The notes beneath the pieces are model-generated. The model was not told the DNA's origin. It worked only from the letters and a program-made list of their open reading frames with translations, and did not search any database. Position numbers and translations under genes: made by a program. 64,000 nt of DNA from Limnoperna fortunei. Lineage: Eukaryota > Mollusca > Bivalvia > Mytilida > Modiolidae. Position 1 is the first letter of the stretch; each line of letters starts with the position of its first letter. The DNA is taken from assembly GCA_944474755.1 (NCBI GenBank), contig OX104116.1, positions 7,133,547 to 7,197,546 of the forward strand, in the 5' to 3' direction. This document shows, one piece after another, positions 12,631-24,330 of this stretch.

Positions 12631-14105
12631 TTTTTAGAAATAATTACTCCACTACAATACGGGTACAAAAATTCATCACAACACATAGAACAAAAATACC
12701 TAAATGAACTTACTTTGTCTCTTATCTGTACAAATTTTTAATATAAATATCTTATATATATATACAATCACCTGAAAAGACAATCATTAAATTAAATATC
12801 AGACTTAAAGATTACAATTTTAAGGAAATGCGCAGTTACCAAAAAGACATCAAAAGAATAATAAACAGCAAAAATGAAATGGCAAAAACCACACCGATGC
12901 AAGTGAAAATGAAATGTATGGAAAATGTTTATATTATTTTTTTTTCTAGCGAACAAAAAATGGCAAAACAAATGCAATAATAATGGCAGATTTGAAACAC
13001 AAAATATGATGGACAAGAAATCAAGCGAATGGTATTACGGATGTTTGTAGATCACAAAAACCAAAACAAAAAACAATGCAAGCGAAATCCAACAAAAATA
13101 ACACAAATTAACACACACAAAACAAGGAAAACAACAAAATTTAACAACTGAAAACCAAGACAAGTATCGTATCGAGTGAACCGACACGTGGACAACACGC
13201 GAGGTAGGGAAACGGACAATTACTATCAAACAAACAACGCAAAATATTTAAAATTAACAATAAAAATAAGAGACAAAAAAAAATTAAACAAAAGTTGTTG
13301 GTAGAACCAACTTCGCCTCAAACAAAAGTCTAATTTGAGAAAAACAATACTGTCCTTGCAAATGACTGTAAACGTTTAACAATATAGTTGGGAAGTTTTT
13401 TACTTCCTACACCGACAACCTAATGCCCTTGGTCGGACTGAGATTAATTTAATTTATATTGAAAGGTTAACATCACGAAGTGTTAATACGCTTTATTAAT
13501 ACGCCACATCGATAAAGACAAGTAAACATGACCTTACAAAGTTCATACACAGTGTATAATTAGAAAATGGGTGGACAAAATCGACCAATCACAATTTTTG
13601 TGTACATTATAATACGAATAGACATTTCTTTGTCGTTTTCATAAATTCGATTGTAAATAACAAAGAGAATCCGAGTAGAATTTTCCACGCATCTAACTGT
13701 ATGTTTCGTTCCCCTTTCTCTATGAACTCCCCTGACGAAAAGAAGTATGAAATTATCACCTAAAACTGTCACTGGTATCTTGCACGCACAGAATAAAGGG
13801 GCTTCAGACTGGTATGCAATACTCATAATTTATAATATGTGAATTAACATAAGCAACAAACGGTTTTAATCAGATGACATTTGCCTTGTAATGAATTTAC
13901 TGTTGCAGTATCTATAAGATGGATACATGTAACAAATCATTCATTATTGTTGTGTCAAAAATAACAAATATCATGGGGATACTCGCAACAGGACATGTTT
14001 CTTAACATGGACACAGCATCGTCACACCCAGTGAGTTTTTGGACACACAATTTAATAGTTATATTTTGCAATATATCATCATATAAATGCAGCCTTAATC
14101 GGTTG
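12631..14105. other. Unassigned AT-rich interval
   Basis: The open frames on the minus strand (for example 12792-13016, 13035-13229 and 13560-13826) are low-complexity or unrecognised. Nothing here is supported as a gene. Confidence 0.35.
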
Positions 14106-14109
14106 CGTT

Positions 14110-14195
14110 AGGGAAGTACTTCTTTAGCCAATCCATTAGAGCGCTGACTTCAGACACAAAGGTTGAGGGTTTGAATCTCGCCGGTACCATTGATG
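14110..14195 (+). repeat. tRNA-like SINE head, degenerate
   Basis: A-box-like 'TAGCCAATCCATTAGAGCG' is followed about 35 bp later by the B-box-like 'GGTTTGAATCTC'. These resemble the internal RNA polymerase III promoter of a tRNA-derived SINE. The anticodon stem does not pair (GCTGA against CACAA), so this is not a functional tRNA. Confidence 0.45.
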
Positions 14196-14212
14196 ATTTT
14201 CACAACAATGCA

Positions 14213-14312
14213 GAGTTACCAAAAACCGTCGGACCTTTGGTCCTGACCAGCAAATTATTCTAAGGACCGGCTGATTTGATTATCGTGTCGGACCCACTCT
14301 CCGATCAAAAAA
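14213..14312 (+). repeat. Dispersed coding-like repeat 'ELPK/PTxxL', copy A
   Basis: The sequence reads GAGTTACCAAAA, then GTCGGACC, GGTCCTGACC, AGGACCGG and GTCGGACCC. One frame gives ELPKTVGPLVLTSKLF before a stop. It aligns by eye with 14965-15056, 17690-17757 and, inverted, 18136-18232. The source protein or element is unknown. Confidence 0.45.
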
Positions 14313-14964
14313 TTTCATAGCAAGGTCCCACAAAACAAAATTTTTTGTCTGATAATAAATAAAACCTTCCACGGTGAGTCAAAAATATTGTCCTCAACTA
14401 AAAATAAAGATCCCGGAATTCCCCCAATAATACGTTACATCGCGCATGCACGGTGGCATGGCTTCTCCCATTGATGGGGGAACCATTTGGCCTGTCAAGT
14501 ACATCATAAGGTTCTCTTCAATATCAAAGCCTGGTATTAAACTTTTTAAAATTAAAAAAATTCCTCAAATTCTATGTGTACTGCAACGGTAACTACACTG
14601 GGCTACAAAGCTGTCTTACTCGAAGTCGCACCTTGATAAAGCAGTTCAATGTCACCCCAATGTTCAGATCAAACTTATTTGCCCTGACTTCCAAATCTTG
14701 ATCAAATATGTAAATACCAATTAAAATAGCAAAGATTTTTCGTATTTAACAATTTTTAAAATGTTTATACGTCTTCCAAATAGATTACGCGCCATTTGTT
14801 TATTTACGTGATACGTCTATAACAGAAATTGAACAACAAGATAAAAAACGAGTACAACGACCCTTAATGAAAAATCGTAAACTGATTGGTAAACAAACAC
14901 ATTTAAATTAGTTTTCAAATTTTTTTGAAAATATATTTGATTTAATCATTGTCTCCTATTACAG

Positions 14965-15056
14965 TCTTCGCGCTAAACTTTGTTGGTCACAGGCCAACTG
15001 GGCCTGTACCTACAGAATTTTACAGGCCCACAAGAAAATTAACAAGCCCGAATTTT
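14965..15056 (+). repeat. Dispersed coding-like repeat, copy B
   Basis: The frame ALNFVGHRPTGPVPTEFYRP continues with TRKLTSPNFS. It aligns with copies A, C and D. Copy B is open throughout, which makes it the best guide to the ancestral peptide. Confidence 0.45.
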
Positions 15057-15644
15057 TCATGTAAATTTTTAGAAGGTAAACACTATTGACTAAGTCTAAG
15101 AAAAATTCAATAAAGTTGCAGTAAAATCAATTAAATAATTTTCAGTCATTTATTCTCATTGAAAATGACATTAGTATTGTCTCTCAGGGAAAGAACAAGG
15201 AGAACTTACTTTTATCATTAAGTGTTGGTATGTGCAATTTTATATTTATATGGGTTTATCTTAAGCAGTTTAACTTAAGTTATTGATAAGTACTACTCAA
15301 TGAGACCCAAACACACAGTTTGATAAATTAACTTCTGTTATCCCGCATTTCCATAAATATTCAACATTAATATCAAAAAGAATCAACTGCCACAAGACTG
15401 TTAAATAAAATAAACATTTCTTTGTTATTAGTACATAAGTTATAATTGAATTTAACATAAAGTAGAACTAAGAAGTTCAAGTAGAAAATTGATACATTGT
15501 CAAACATATAATAGTATGTATTTAATGTAAAATGCACCACCTAAAATATTTATACAGATCAAAATTAATGTTTTTGATAGTTATTGCCAAAATCTTGACT
15601 GTTTAAATCTTTACAACACTCATTTCAATACCAGCGGCATCGTT

Positions 15645-16733
15645 ATTATACCCCCCGCTTGAAAAGCGGGGGGTATATAGTGTTCATGGTGTCCATCCGT
15701 CCGTCTGTCCGTCCGTTACACTTTCTTTTATGTGCAACTCCTCCTACACCACTGAATGGAATTTAATGAAACTTACACAGAATCCTTGTCACATAGTGCC
15801 ATTGTGCAGGAGATATTAAACATTTTGATCGGAATGATATTTGGGGTTTCCCATAGAAAAACATGGACATTGTCATTGACCAAAGGGGGTCCTCATCTCT
15901 TATGTGCAACTCCTCCTACACCACTGAATGGAATTTTTTGAAACTTACACAGAATCCTTGTCACATAGTGCCATTGTGCAGGAGATATTTATTATTTTGA
16001 TCGGAATGATATTTGGGGTTTCCCATAGAAAAACATGGACTGTCATTGACATAAGGGGATACCCATTTCTTATGTGCGACTCCTCCAAAACCACTAAATG
16101 GAATTTGATGAAACTTACACAGAATGTTGTCACATATTGCCATTGTGCACTAGATATTAAACATTTTGATTGGAATGATATTTGGGGTTTCCATAGAAAA
16201 ACATGGTCTGTCATTGACATAAGGGGATGCCCATCTCTTATGTGCAACTCCTCCTACACCACTGAATGGAATTTGATGAAACTTACACAGAATCCATGTC
16301 ACATAGTGCCATTGTGCAGGAGATATTTAACATTTTGATCGGAATGATATTTGGGGTTTCCCATAGAAAAGCATGGACTTTGTCATGGACATAAGGGGAT
16401 ACCCATCTTTTATTTGCAACTCCTCATACACCACTGAATGGAATTTGTTGAAACTTACACAGAATCTTGGTCACATATTGCCATTGTGAACTGGATATTA
16501 AACATTTTGATCAGAATATTATTGGAGGTTTCCCATAGAAAAACATGGACTTTGTCATTGACATAGGGGATGCCATTCTTTGGGGGATTGGGGAGGGTTA
16601 CGTGTTTTATCTGCAACTTCGCCTTCACGTTTAACTAGATAAAGTTTCAATTTCATAATTAAGAACACCTGATTTTTCAAAGTAATTGTGAAGCGGGGGG
16701 TATCAATGGTGAGCATTGCTCACAGGTTTTTTT
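15645..16733. mobile_element. TATACCCCC-family element with five ~170-bp internal units
   Basis: The left end is the hairpin TATACCCCCCGCTT..AAGCGGGGGGTATATAG, followed by TCCGTCCGTC. Five units of about 170 bp follow, each containing 'CAACTCCTCCTACACCACTG', 'ATGAAACTTACACAGAAT' and 'GGTTTCCCATAGAAAAACAT'. The right end is 'GAAGCGGGGGGTATCAATGG' plus 'GAGCATTGCTCACAG'. The open frames on both strands here (for example 15928-16338) come from the repeat periodicity and are not genes. Confidence 0.85.
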
Positions 16734-16831
16734 ACTCTAGTTTGCAATCTCCGGCCATTTGTTCGTATCCGCTCCGAAAATTCCCATATACTTTTGCTTT
16801 GAACTGGTATCTGCTCTTATTTTCCTGCAGC

Positions 16832-17472
16832 CAGGGGCGTAGCTGCCTTTACGCAAATACGCAGTTGCGTACTTTCGGAAACAGTAACAAAAATTAAAAA
16901 GTGACAAAAATGTCTCCATGCAGCGTTAAATTTATACTTTTCAATTCAGATAATATAAACTACAATCCTATAACTCGTCTCCGCATTCATAAACACCATC
17001 AATCCGGAAATTGTACTCTTCCGACCGTATAAGTTTGCGTTTTACTTTTTTAAAAGTTTGCATTGCATAAAATTTAAAATGACCTCTTCGTCAAGGACTG
17101 AGTTTCTCGAATCGTCAACACCTTATCCAGACATATTGAAGCTCGACGGCGAGCATCATTCCATCACCGATGATGTCAAATATAAAGTGTTAACTTTGAA
17201 ATGGGAAAACGTTCACCTATTCAATTTTCCAATATATCTACCGTATTTTGTTGAGCCAAAAGTAGATTTGGTTTTCCGTCATGTCATAATCATATTTGAA
17301 GCCCAGTTAAGGTCTCTCAAAAAGTGGTTCAAAACTGTTCAAAATCGCTAAAATCCGGGAGCTTAAGGGGGGGCTTCGCCCCCCAGGTCCCCCCACCAGG
17401 GCTTTGCCCTGGACCCACAGACCCCTCGCCGTAATTTTGCGTACATCAAATTTAGGTCCAGCTACGCCCCTG
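16832..17472. mobile_element. Non-autonomous hAT-like element (CAGGGGCGTAGC ends)
   Basis: The left end CAGGGGCGTAGCTG is inverted exactly at the right end (CAGCTACGCCCCTG), and both are flanked by GCAGC. CAGGGGCGTAGC ends are typical of a hAT group. The right subterminal block (17367-17420, with GGGGGGCTTCGCCCCCC and CCAGGGCTTTGCCCTGG) is also of a kind I associate with those elements. hAT elements normally make 8-bp duplications, and only 5 bp match here. A 97-codon frame (17058-17351) has no recognisable transposase motif, so the 641-bp element is probably a deletion derivative. Confidence 0.75.
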
Positions 17473-17689
17473 GCAGCCCTTTATGTTAATGGTACAAGTT
17501 ATATGGGAACCAGTTTACTAAGACTGGTTACAAAATTTATTGAACTAATGGGACCAGTTTCATTTTACGTATTTATTATGGTTTTGTTTTTGCAAGAAAT
17601 TTACGGTATGGCAAGTTAAAATAAATAAATTATACCAATCTCTGGCGGTTTTTTATTATCAAAATGAATTAGCTTATTTCTTGGCTCAC

Positions 17690-17757
17690 GCCAGCTGGGC
17701 GTTCATAGTTCAGAGTTTTAGAGGCCCAAAACTTAATTTTACCCGCCGCGGGCATCG
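17690..17757 (+). repeat. Dispersed coding-like repeat, copy C
   Basis: The frame GSRQLGVHSSEF-stop-RPK aligns with GHRPTGPVPTEFYRP of copy B. It contains CCAGCTGGGCG and CCCGCCGCGGGC words. Confidence 0.4.
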
Positions 17758-18135
17758 GACTACCGGTTTAATTCGAAGACTGCTATTAACATGAGCTGCA
17801 ATTGAAAGAATAAAGTTAACTGTCTCATGAAGCAGTTTGTTTCAGCATTATTTACATGTGGGTTTAATAAAATGTCATTTAATTTATATTCTTTGGATAT
17901 TTTGGCCAGATAAACATGGCATGTACATGACAAACTGATTGGAAATGAATTACCATGAATAATAATGAAAAACAACTGAATCTATTTGTGTTATGGTTTA
18001 AAAAAGCAAGAAAAATCATCCAGAAATACCACAATTATTAACAATTTGATATAAATAAAAGAAGAAATTATGTAATGACTGCGAAGTTAAGTATGTTTAT
18101 ATGGTTTCCCTTTTTTTTCTATAAAAAATGATTAA

Positions 18136-18232
18136 ATATGGGTCAGACAAATACTTGGTAGGACTGACAAAACATTCAGGTCTGTCAGTCCTACTGTCTG
18201 GCAGACCTCCGAGCATTTTCGGCAACTCTGAC
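18136..18232 (-). repeat. Dispersed coding-like repeat, copy D
   Basis: The minus-strand frame begins ELPKMLGGLPDSRTDRPE and continues CFVSPTKYLSDPYL, aligning with copies A and B. Its internal words are GTAGGACTGAC and GTCAGTCCTAC. Confidence 0.4.
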
Positions 18233-18694
18233 AATGGCGCTGCGAGCAACAACTACTGTATCGGAGAATAGTGTCCGGATTTTGATGCATGATGGCCATG
18301 CTCATTTAGTACAGCCCTTGGCACTGGCATAGTCCAAGGATATGTTGCAAAGAGGTTCCAAGTGTAGTCCGGGTAAATTACGATGCAGTAGTGGACCTTT
18401 ACAACTGAATTTACTGTGAAATTTCTGAATTGGAAATTTCTATATAAGATTATCAGGAATTCTTGCAATGTGTCAAGATGCTTATTGTATGCATCTTTTC
18501 AGTTCTGGACATGTCTTTTCCAACTTACTAAGTAATCATGTTAATTATGTGTCCCAGTACATGTCCGTTTCAGTTGTCAAAGTGTAGTCTATTTAAAATG
18601 TTGAAGCATGGCACCAACGTTAACACTGCTCAGATAGATAATATACCTAAGGAAATTTTCCTTCACTAATTAAACAATCATTTAAAAAAGGAAA

Positions 18695-21600
18695 TTGGAG
18701 GTAGATATAGTGGTGGAGTTGGAGGTAGATATAGTAGTGGAGTTGTAGGTAGATATAGTTGTGGAGTTGGAGGTAGATATAGTGGTGGAGTTGTAGGTAC
18801 ATGTAGATATAGTGGTGGAGTTGGAGGTAGATATAGTTGTGGAGTTGGAGGTAGATATAGTGGTGGAGTTGGAGGTAGATATTGTTGTGGAGTTGTAGGT
18901 AGATATAGTTGTGGAGTTGGAGGTAGATATAGTGGTGGAGTTGGAGGTAGATATAGTGGTGGAGTTGGTGGTAGATATAGTGGTGGAGTTGTAGGTTGAT
19001 ATAGTGGTGGAGTTGGAGGTAGATAAAGTGGTGGAGTTGTAGGTTGATATAGTGGTGGAGTTGTAGGTAGATATAGTTGTGGAGTTGTAGGTAGATATAG
19101 TGGTGGAGTTGGAGGTAGATATCATGGTGGAGTTGGAGGTAGATATAGTTGTGGAGTTGGAGGTAGATATAGTTGTGGAGTTGGAGGTAGATATAGTGGT
19201 GGAGTTGGAGGTAGATATAGTGGTGGAGTTGGAGGTAGATACAGTGGTGGAGTTGGAGGTAGATATAGTTGGGGAGTTGTAGGTTGATATAGTTGTGGAG
19301 TTGGAGGTAGATATAGTGGTGGAGTTGGAGGTAGATATAGTGGTGGAGTTGTAGGTAGATATAGTGGTGGAGTTGGAGGTAGATATAGTGGTGGAGTTTG
19401 AGGTAGATAAAGTTGTGGAGTTGGAGGTAGATATAGTGGTGGAGTTGGAGGTAGATATAGTGGTGGAGTTTGAGGTAGATAAAGTTGTGGAGTTGGAGGT
19501 AGATATAGTGGTGGAGTTGGAGGTAGATATAGTGGTGGAGTTGGAGGTAGATATATTTGTGGAGTTGGAGGTAGATATAGTGGTGGAGTTGGAGGTAGAT
19601 ATAGTGGTGGAGTTGGAGGTAGATATATTTGTGGAGTTGGAGGTAGATATAGTGGTGGAGTTGGAGGTAGATATAGTGGTGGAGGTAGATATCGTGGTGG
19701 AGTTGGAGGTAGATATAGTAGTGGAGTTGTAGGTAGATATAGTTGTGGAGTTGGAGGTAGATATAGTGGTGGAGTTGGAGGTAGATATAGTTGTGGAGTT
19801 GGAGGTAGATATAGTGGTGGAGTTGTAGGTTGATAAAGTGGTGGAGTTGTAGGTTGATATAGTGGTGGAGTTGTAGGTAGATATAGTTGTGGAGTTGTAG
19901 GTAGATATAGTGGTGGAGTTGGAGTTAGATATCATGGTGGAGTTGGAGGTAGATATAGTTGTGGAGTTGGAGGTAGATATAGTTGTGGAGTTGGAGGTAG
20001 ATATAGTGGTGGAGTTGGAGGTAGATATAGTGGTGGAGTTGGAGGTAGATACAGTGGTGGAGTTGGAGGTAGATATAGTTGGGGAGTTGTAGGTTGATAT
20101 AGTTGTGGAGTTGGAGGTAGATATAGTGGTGGAGTTGGAGGTAGATATAGTGGTGGAGTTGTAGGTAGATATAGTGGTGGAGTTGGAGGTAGATATAGTG
20201 GTGGAGTTTGAGGTAGATAAAGTTGTGGAGTTGGAGGTAGATATAGTGGTGGAGTTGGAGGTAGATATAGTGGTGGAGTTTGAGGTAGATAAAGTTGTGG
20301 AGTTGGAGGTAGATATAGTGGTGGAGTTGGAGGTAGATATAGTGGTGGAGTTGGAGGTAGATATATTTGTGGAGTTGGAGGTAGATATAGTGGTGGAGTT
20401 GGAGGTAGATATAGTGGTGGAGTTGGAGGTAGATATAGTGGTGGAGTTGGAGGTAGATATAGTGGTGGAGGTAGATATCGTGGTGGAGTTGGAGGTAGAT
20501 ATAGTAGTGGAGTTGTAGGTAGATATAGTTGTGGAGTTGGAGGTAGATATAGTGGTGGAGTTGGAGGTAGATATAGTTGTGGAGTTGGAGGTAGATATAG
20601 TGGTGGAGTTGTAGGTTGATATAGTTAAGGAGTTGGAGGTAGATATAGAGGTGGAGTTGGAGGTAGATATAGTTGTGGAGTTGGAGGTAGATATAGTGGT
20701 GGAGTTGTAGGTAGATATAGTGGTGGAGTTGGAGGTAGATATAGTGGTGGAGTTTGAGGTAGATATAGTGGTGGAGTTGTAGGTTGATATAGTTGTGGAG
20801 TTGGAGGTAGATAGTGGTGGAGTTGGAGGTAGATATCGTGGTGGAGTTGGAGGTAGATAAAGTGGTGGAGTTGTAGGTTGATATAGTTGTGGAGTTGGAG
20901 GTAGATAGTGGTGGAGTTGGAGGTAGATATCGTGGTGGAGTTGGAGGTAGATAAAGTGGTGGAGTTGTAGGTTGATATAGTGGTGGAGTTGTAGGTAGAT
21001 ATAGTTGTGGAGTTGTAGGTAGATATAGTGGTGGAGTTGGAGGTAGATATCGTGGTGGAGTTGGAGGTAGATATAGTTGTGGAGTTGGAGGTAGATATAG
21101 TTGTGGAGTTGGAGGTAGATATAGTGGTGGAGTTGGAGGTAGATATAGTGGTGGAGTTGGAGGTAGATACAGTGGTGGAGTTGGAGGTAGATATAGTTGG
21201 GGAGTTGTAGGTTGATATAGTTGTGGAGTTGGAGGTAGATATAGTGGTGGAGTTGGAGGTAGATATAGTGGTGGAGTTGGAGGTAGATATAGTGGTGGAG
21301 TTGGAGGTAGATATAGTTGTGGAGTTGGAGGTAGATATCGTGGTGGAGTTGGAGGTAGATATAGTGGTGGAGTTGGAGGTAGATATAGTGGTGGAGCTGG
21401 AGGTAGATATAGTGGTGGAGTTGGAGGTAGATATAGTGGTGGAGTTGTAGGTAGATATAGTGGTGGAGTTGGAGGTAGATATAGTTGTGGAGTTGGAGGT
21501 AGATATAGTGGTGGAGTTGTAGGTAGATATAGTTGTGGAGTTGGAGGTAGATATAGTTGTGGAGTTTGAGGTAGATATAGTGGTGGAGTTGGAGGTAGAT

Positions 21601-22164
21601 ATAGTTGTGGAGTTGTAGGTAGATATAGTGGTGGAGTTGGAGGTAGATATAGTGGTGGAGTTGGAGGTAGATATAGTTGTGGAGTTGGAGGTAGATATAG
21701 TGGTGGAGTTGTAGGTAGATATAGTGGTGGAGTTGTAGGTAGATATAGTTGTGGAGTTGTAGGTAGATATAGTGGTGGAGTTGGAGGTAGATATAGTTGT
21801 GGAGTTGGAGGTAGATATAGTTGTGGAGTTGGAGGTAGATATAGTGGTGGAGTTGGAGGTAGATATAGTGGCGGAGTTGTAGGTAGATATAGTGGTGGAG
21901 TTGGAGGTAGATATAGTGGTGGAGTTGGAGGTAGATATAGTGGTGGAGTTGGAGGTAGATATTGTTGTGGAGTTGGAGGTAGATATAGTGGTGGAGTTGG
22001 AGGTAGATATAGTGGTGGAGTTGTAGGTAGATATAGTGGTGGAGTTGTAGGTAGATATAGTGGTGGAGTTGGAGGTAGATATTGTTGTGGAGTTGGAGGT
22101 AGATATAGTTGTGGAGTTGGAGGTAGATATAGTGGTGGAGTTGGAGGTAGATATAGTTGTGGAG

Positions 22165-22167
<3 letters not shown>
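18695..22167. repeat. 24-bp minisatellite, about 145 units, with higher-order duplication
   Basis: The unit is GGAGGTAGATATAGTGGTGG plus AGTT, with variants at a few positions (TTGTGG/GGTGG, TTGTAGG/TTGGAGG, GATATCG, GATAAAG). Because 24 is a multiple of three, long frames stay open: minus-strand STTISTSN repeats (18682-19935, 417 codons) and plus-strand VVELEVDI repeats. A block near 19084-19750 recurs almost unchanged about 810 bp later, and part recurs again near 21012, so large segments were copied as well as single units. Occasional indels (for example near 20811) break the frame. No flanking exon or signal sequence suggests a gene. Confidence 0.95.

Positions 22168-22195
<28 letters not shown>
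22165..22195. repeat. (TTGA)n microsatellite
   Basis: About seven GATT/TTGA units directly at the right edge of the 24-bp minisatellite. Confidence 0.9.
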
Positions 22196-22199
<4 letters not shown>

Positions 22200-24082
22200 T
22201 CTGCTTTACGTCCAGGGAGCAGTATTTCAGCTAAGTTCAGGATGGGAACAAGTTAACAAACAATAAATTGGAAAATGGGGGTGGGATGGGTCACAGGGAA
22301 TACAATTTTGACTGCCACTGGAAAAGTATGGAGTTTTGGGTAGGGGCGGAAAATAATGCCGTCTATTATATATGTTATACTTATATTATAGTCACCCCAT
22401 TGGTGTCTAGATGTTTGCCTAATTTTATTATTAGTACATATTTGAAAATCCAATAGAATATATGTCCATATTTAAAACAAAAAAATGCATCTATATTTTA
22501 CTTTTGCTTCATGAATTTAACCAGACAAGATTTGCCAGTTATCCTACCAAATGTTGAGGGGTTCTTTCTGGGAACTGTTGCTTCCTCCCCCACGATATAG
22601 CAGAAAAATCTATGAAGGTTATAATATGGAGTAGGCATTGCCAAAATGCGAGCACAGACAAATATGTTTTTCTAACTTTTACACATAATTCCTTGTTTTA
22701 CTTTGTTCCTTAATTTTGTGAGGACCTTATACTAAATGTTGATGTATTTTGGTTATTGTTTTAGCGTGACAAATGAAAACTACTTACCGCGTACGGTCCA
22801 GCTTACGGTCCAGCTTAAGCTCATTTTGTAGAATAATAACTGTGTAAATTGAATTCATCACTTTATTTTCCACAGTTATTTAGCGTTTTGAAATGTGGCG
22901 TATTTTTCAATGTGATAGAGCAATTTTCTATAGTAAAGTTTGACCTAAATTACAACGGAAGTGTATATTTGAAAGAGTCCATTGTCGTCTGTTCGAAATC
23001 CTTCGGGTAATATCGTCTGCAGTTAAGGCGGGAAAATCCTTGCGGTTTGTCTGAATACCACTGAACGTTACGAAAGCAGGCGATCTTTTTTCTAAACAAC
23101 GCGAGGTCCCTGTAGAAATTCAAATGGCTGACTTCCTATTAAAATTCCCGTAGCAAATGCCAAGGACGATTTGGAACATGTCAACAACAAAGGCATAATA
23201 TAAAATATGGACGTGTTATTGTGTAGAAATGTTTTAAATTGGATAACACTACAAAGGTACAATATGGAATAATAAAAAAATGCAAGCAAAACACCTAGCG
23301 CAGCGGGGTGTAACATTTAGTATAGTACACTATTTCACTACATGTAGTTATAGCGTCAACAATAAGTAACTAAGTCAAATAGATGCCAACAATTTATTAA
23401 TCTATTTATTAAGTCATATTTTGTAATGAACATTAAGCATAGTTCCATTTATACAGATTTCACTCTTCCATTTTCGGACATACTTTCCGATCCCCTCCCA
23501 TTTCAGAAGACAGAATATTTCATTAACTTTTGTTAAGAGTTATCCCGCTTTGGTCAGTGTTACTATCCTTCCCATAACCCCTACTTGGAACCCCTTTTCA
23601 AACAACCAATGAAAATTAAGTGCCTTGACCTAAAATAGTCAGGTTGACACAGTTTGCATTGGCGGAAAATATTCAAAATGTGTTCTATTCCGATATTTTA
23701 GAAATTTGTCAGTTAACAGCTGCATAATTCGATAAATAATTATGTGATTAGAATGTGTTCTACGGGGAAATAACATATTGGTAAGGATTAGTTTGATTTT
23801 ATGGATCCGTTCCGTTACTTATGTTTTATGTTGGTGGAATAATGTGCCATTTGTGCCTCATACTCAGATGTTTTAGATTTTTGTCAGTGAAGAAGTTCAT
23901 AATGTGATTAAAAAAAACATGTGATAAGAAAGTGTTCTATGGAGCAATAACATTTTGTGAGGATTCTTTTGTTTTCTTGGATCAGTTCCAGTTACAGTTC
24001 GATGTTTCATGGTTTTATGTTGCCATATACGTCGTTTTCAAGATATAATCGCTCTCGTTAAAGGAGGTGGAAATTGTAATGC
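22196..24082. other. Unassigned interval
   Basis: No gene or element was recognised. I looked here for the missing first WDR11 exon (about 30 residues, ending in a split Trp codon before GT) and did not find it. Confidence 0.35.
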
Positions 24083-24330
24083 TGATCACGTGACGTCATA
24101 AAAAATTTAGGGCACTTTTAGTTTAAAACGGCAACATTTGTTACGAAATGGGACGGCGTAAGAAAGACGATGCAAAACGAAACATGTGCTGTGTTGTGCC
24201 GGGGTGCAAAGCCAACACTAAAAATAAATTTATGGAAATGTAGTCAAGCTTTATTCCGTTTGTGCCATTCACACGATGTTAAAAGACGTTGCGTGAAGGA
24301 AAGTGCCCTAAATAAAATCACGTGATCCCA
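24083..24330 (+). pseudogene. THAP-like zinc-finger remnant between inverted repeats
   Basis: A frame from ATG at 24148 reads MGRRKKDDAKRNMCC, then VVPGCKANTKNKF, before a stop. C-C-V-x-P-G-C resembles the start of a THAP domain, and the same frame continues past the stops with FIPFVP and a Cys. The segment is bracketed by inverted sequences: GATCACGTGA..TTTAGGGCACTTT on the left and AAAGTGCCCTAAA..ATCACGTGATC on the right. This suggests a short element carrying a broken THAP-derived exon. The family call is tentative. Confidence 0.35.

Noticed and set aside
14110..14195. tRNA gene with a UCA-like anticodon
   Set aside because: The anticodon and acceptor stems do not pair. A degenerate tRNA-derived SINE head fits better.
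15928..16338. 136-codon ORF and antisense partner
   Set aside because: They follow the ~170-bp internal units of the TATACCCCC-family element.
17058..17351. 97-codon ORF as a transposase or host gene
   Set aside because: It lies inside the short hAT-like element and shows no BED finger or hAT dimerisation motif. It was kept only as part of that element.
18682..19935. 417-codon minus-strand ORF rich in Ser/Thr
   Set aside because: It lies almost entirely in the 24-bp minisatellite, whose unit length keeps any stop-free frame open. There is no signal peptide, splice context or unique sequence.
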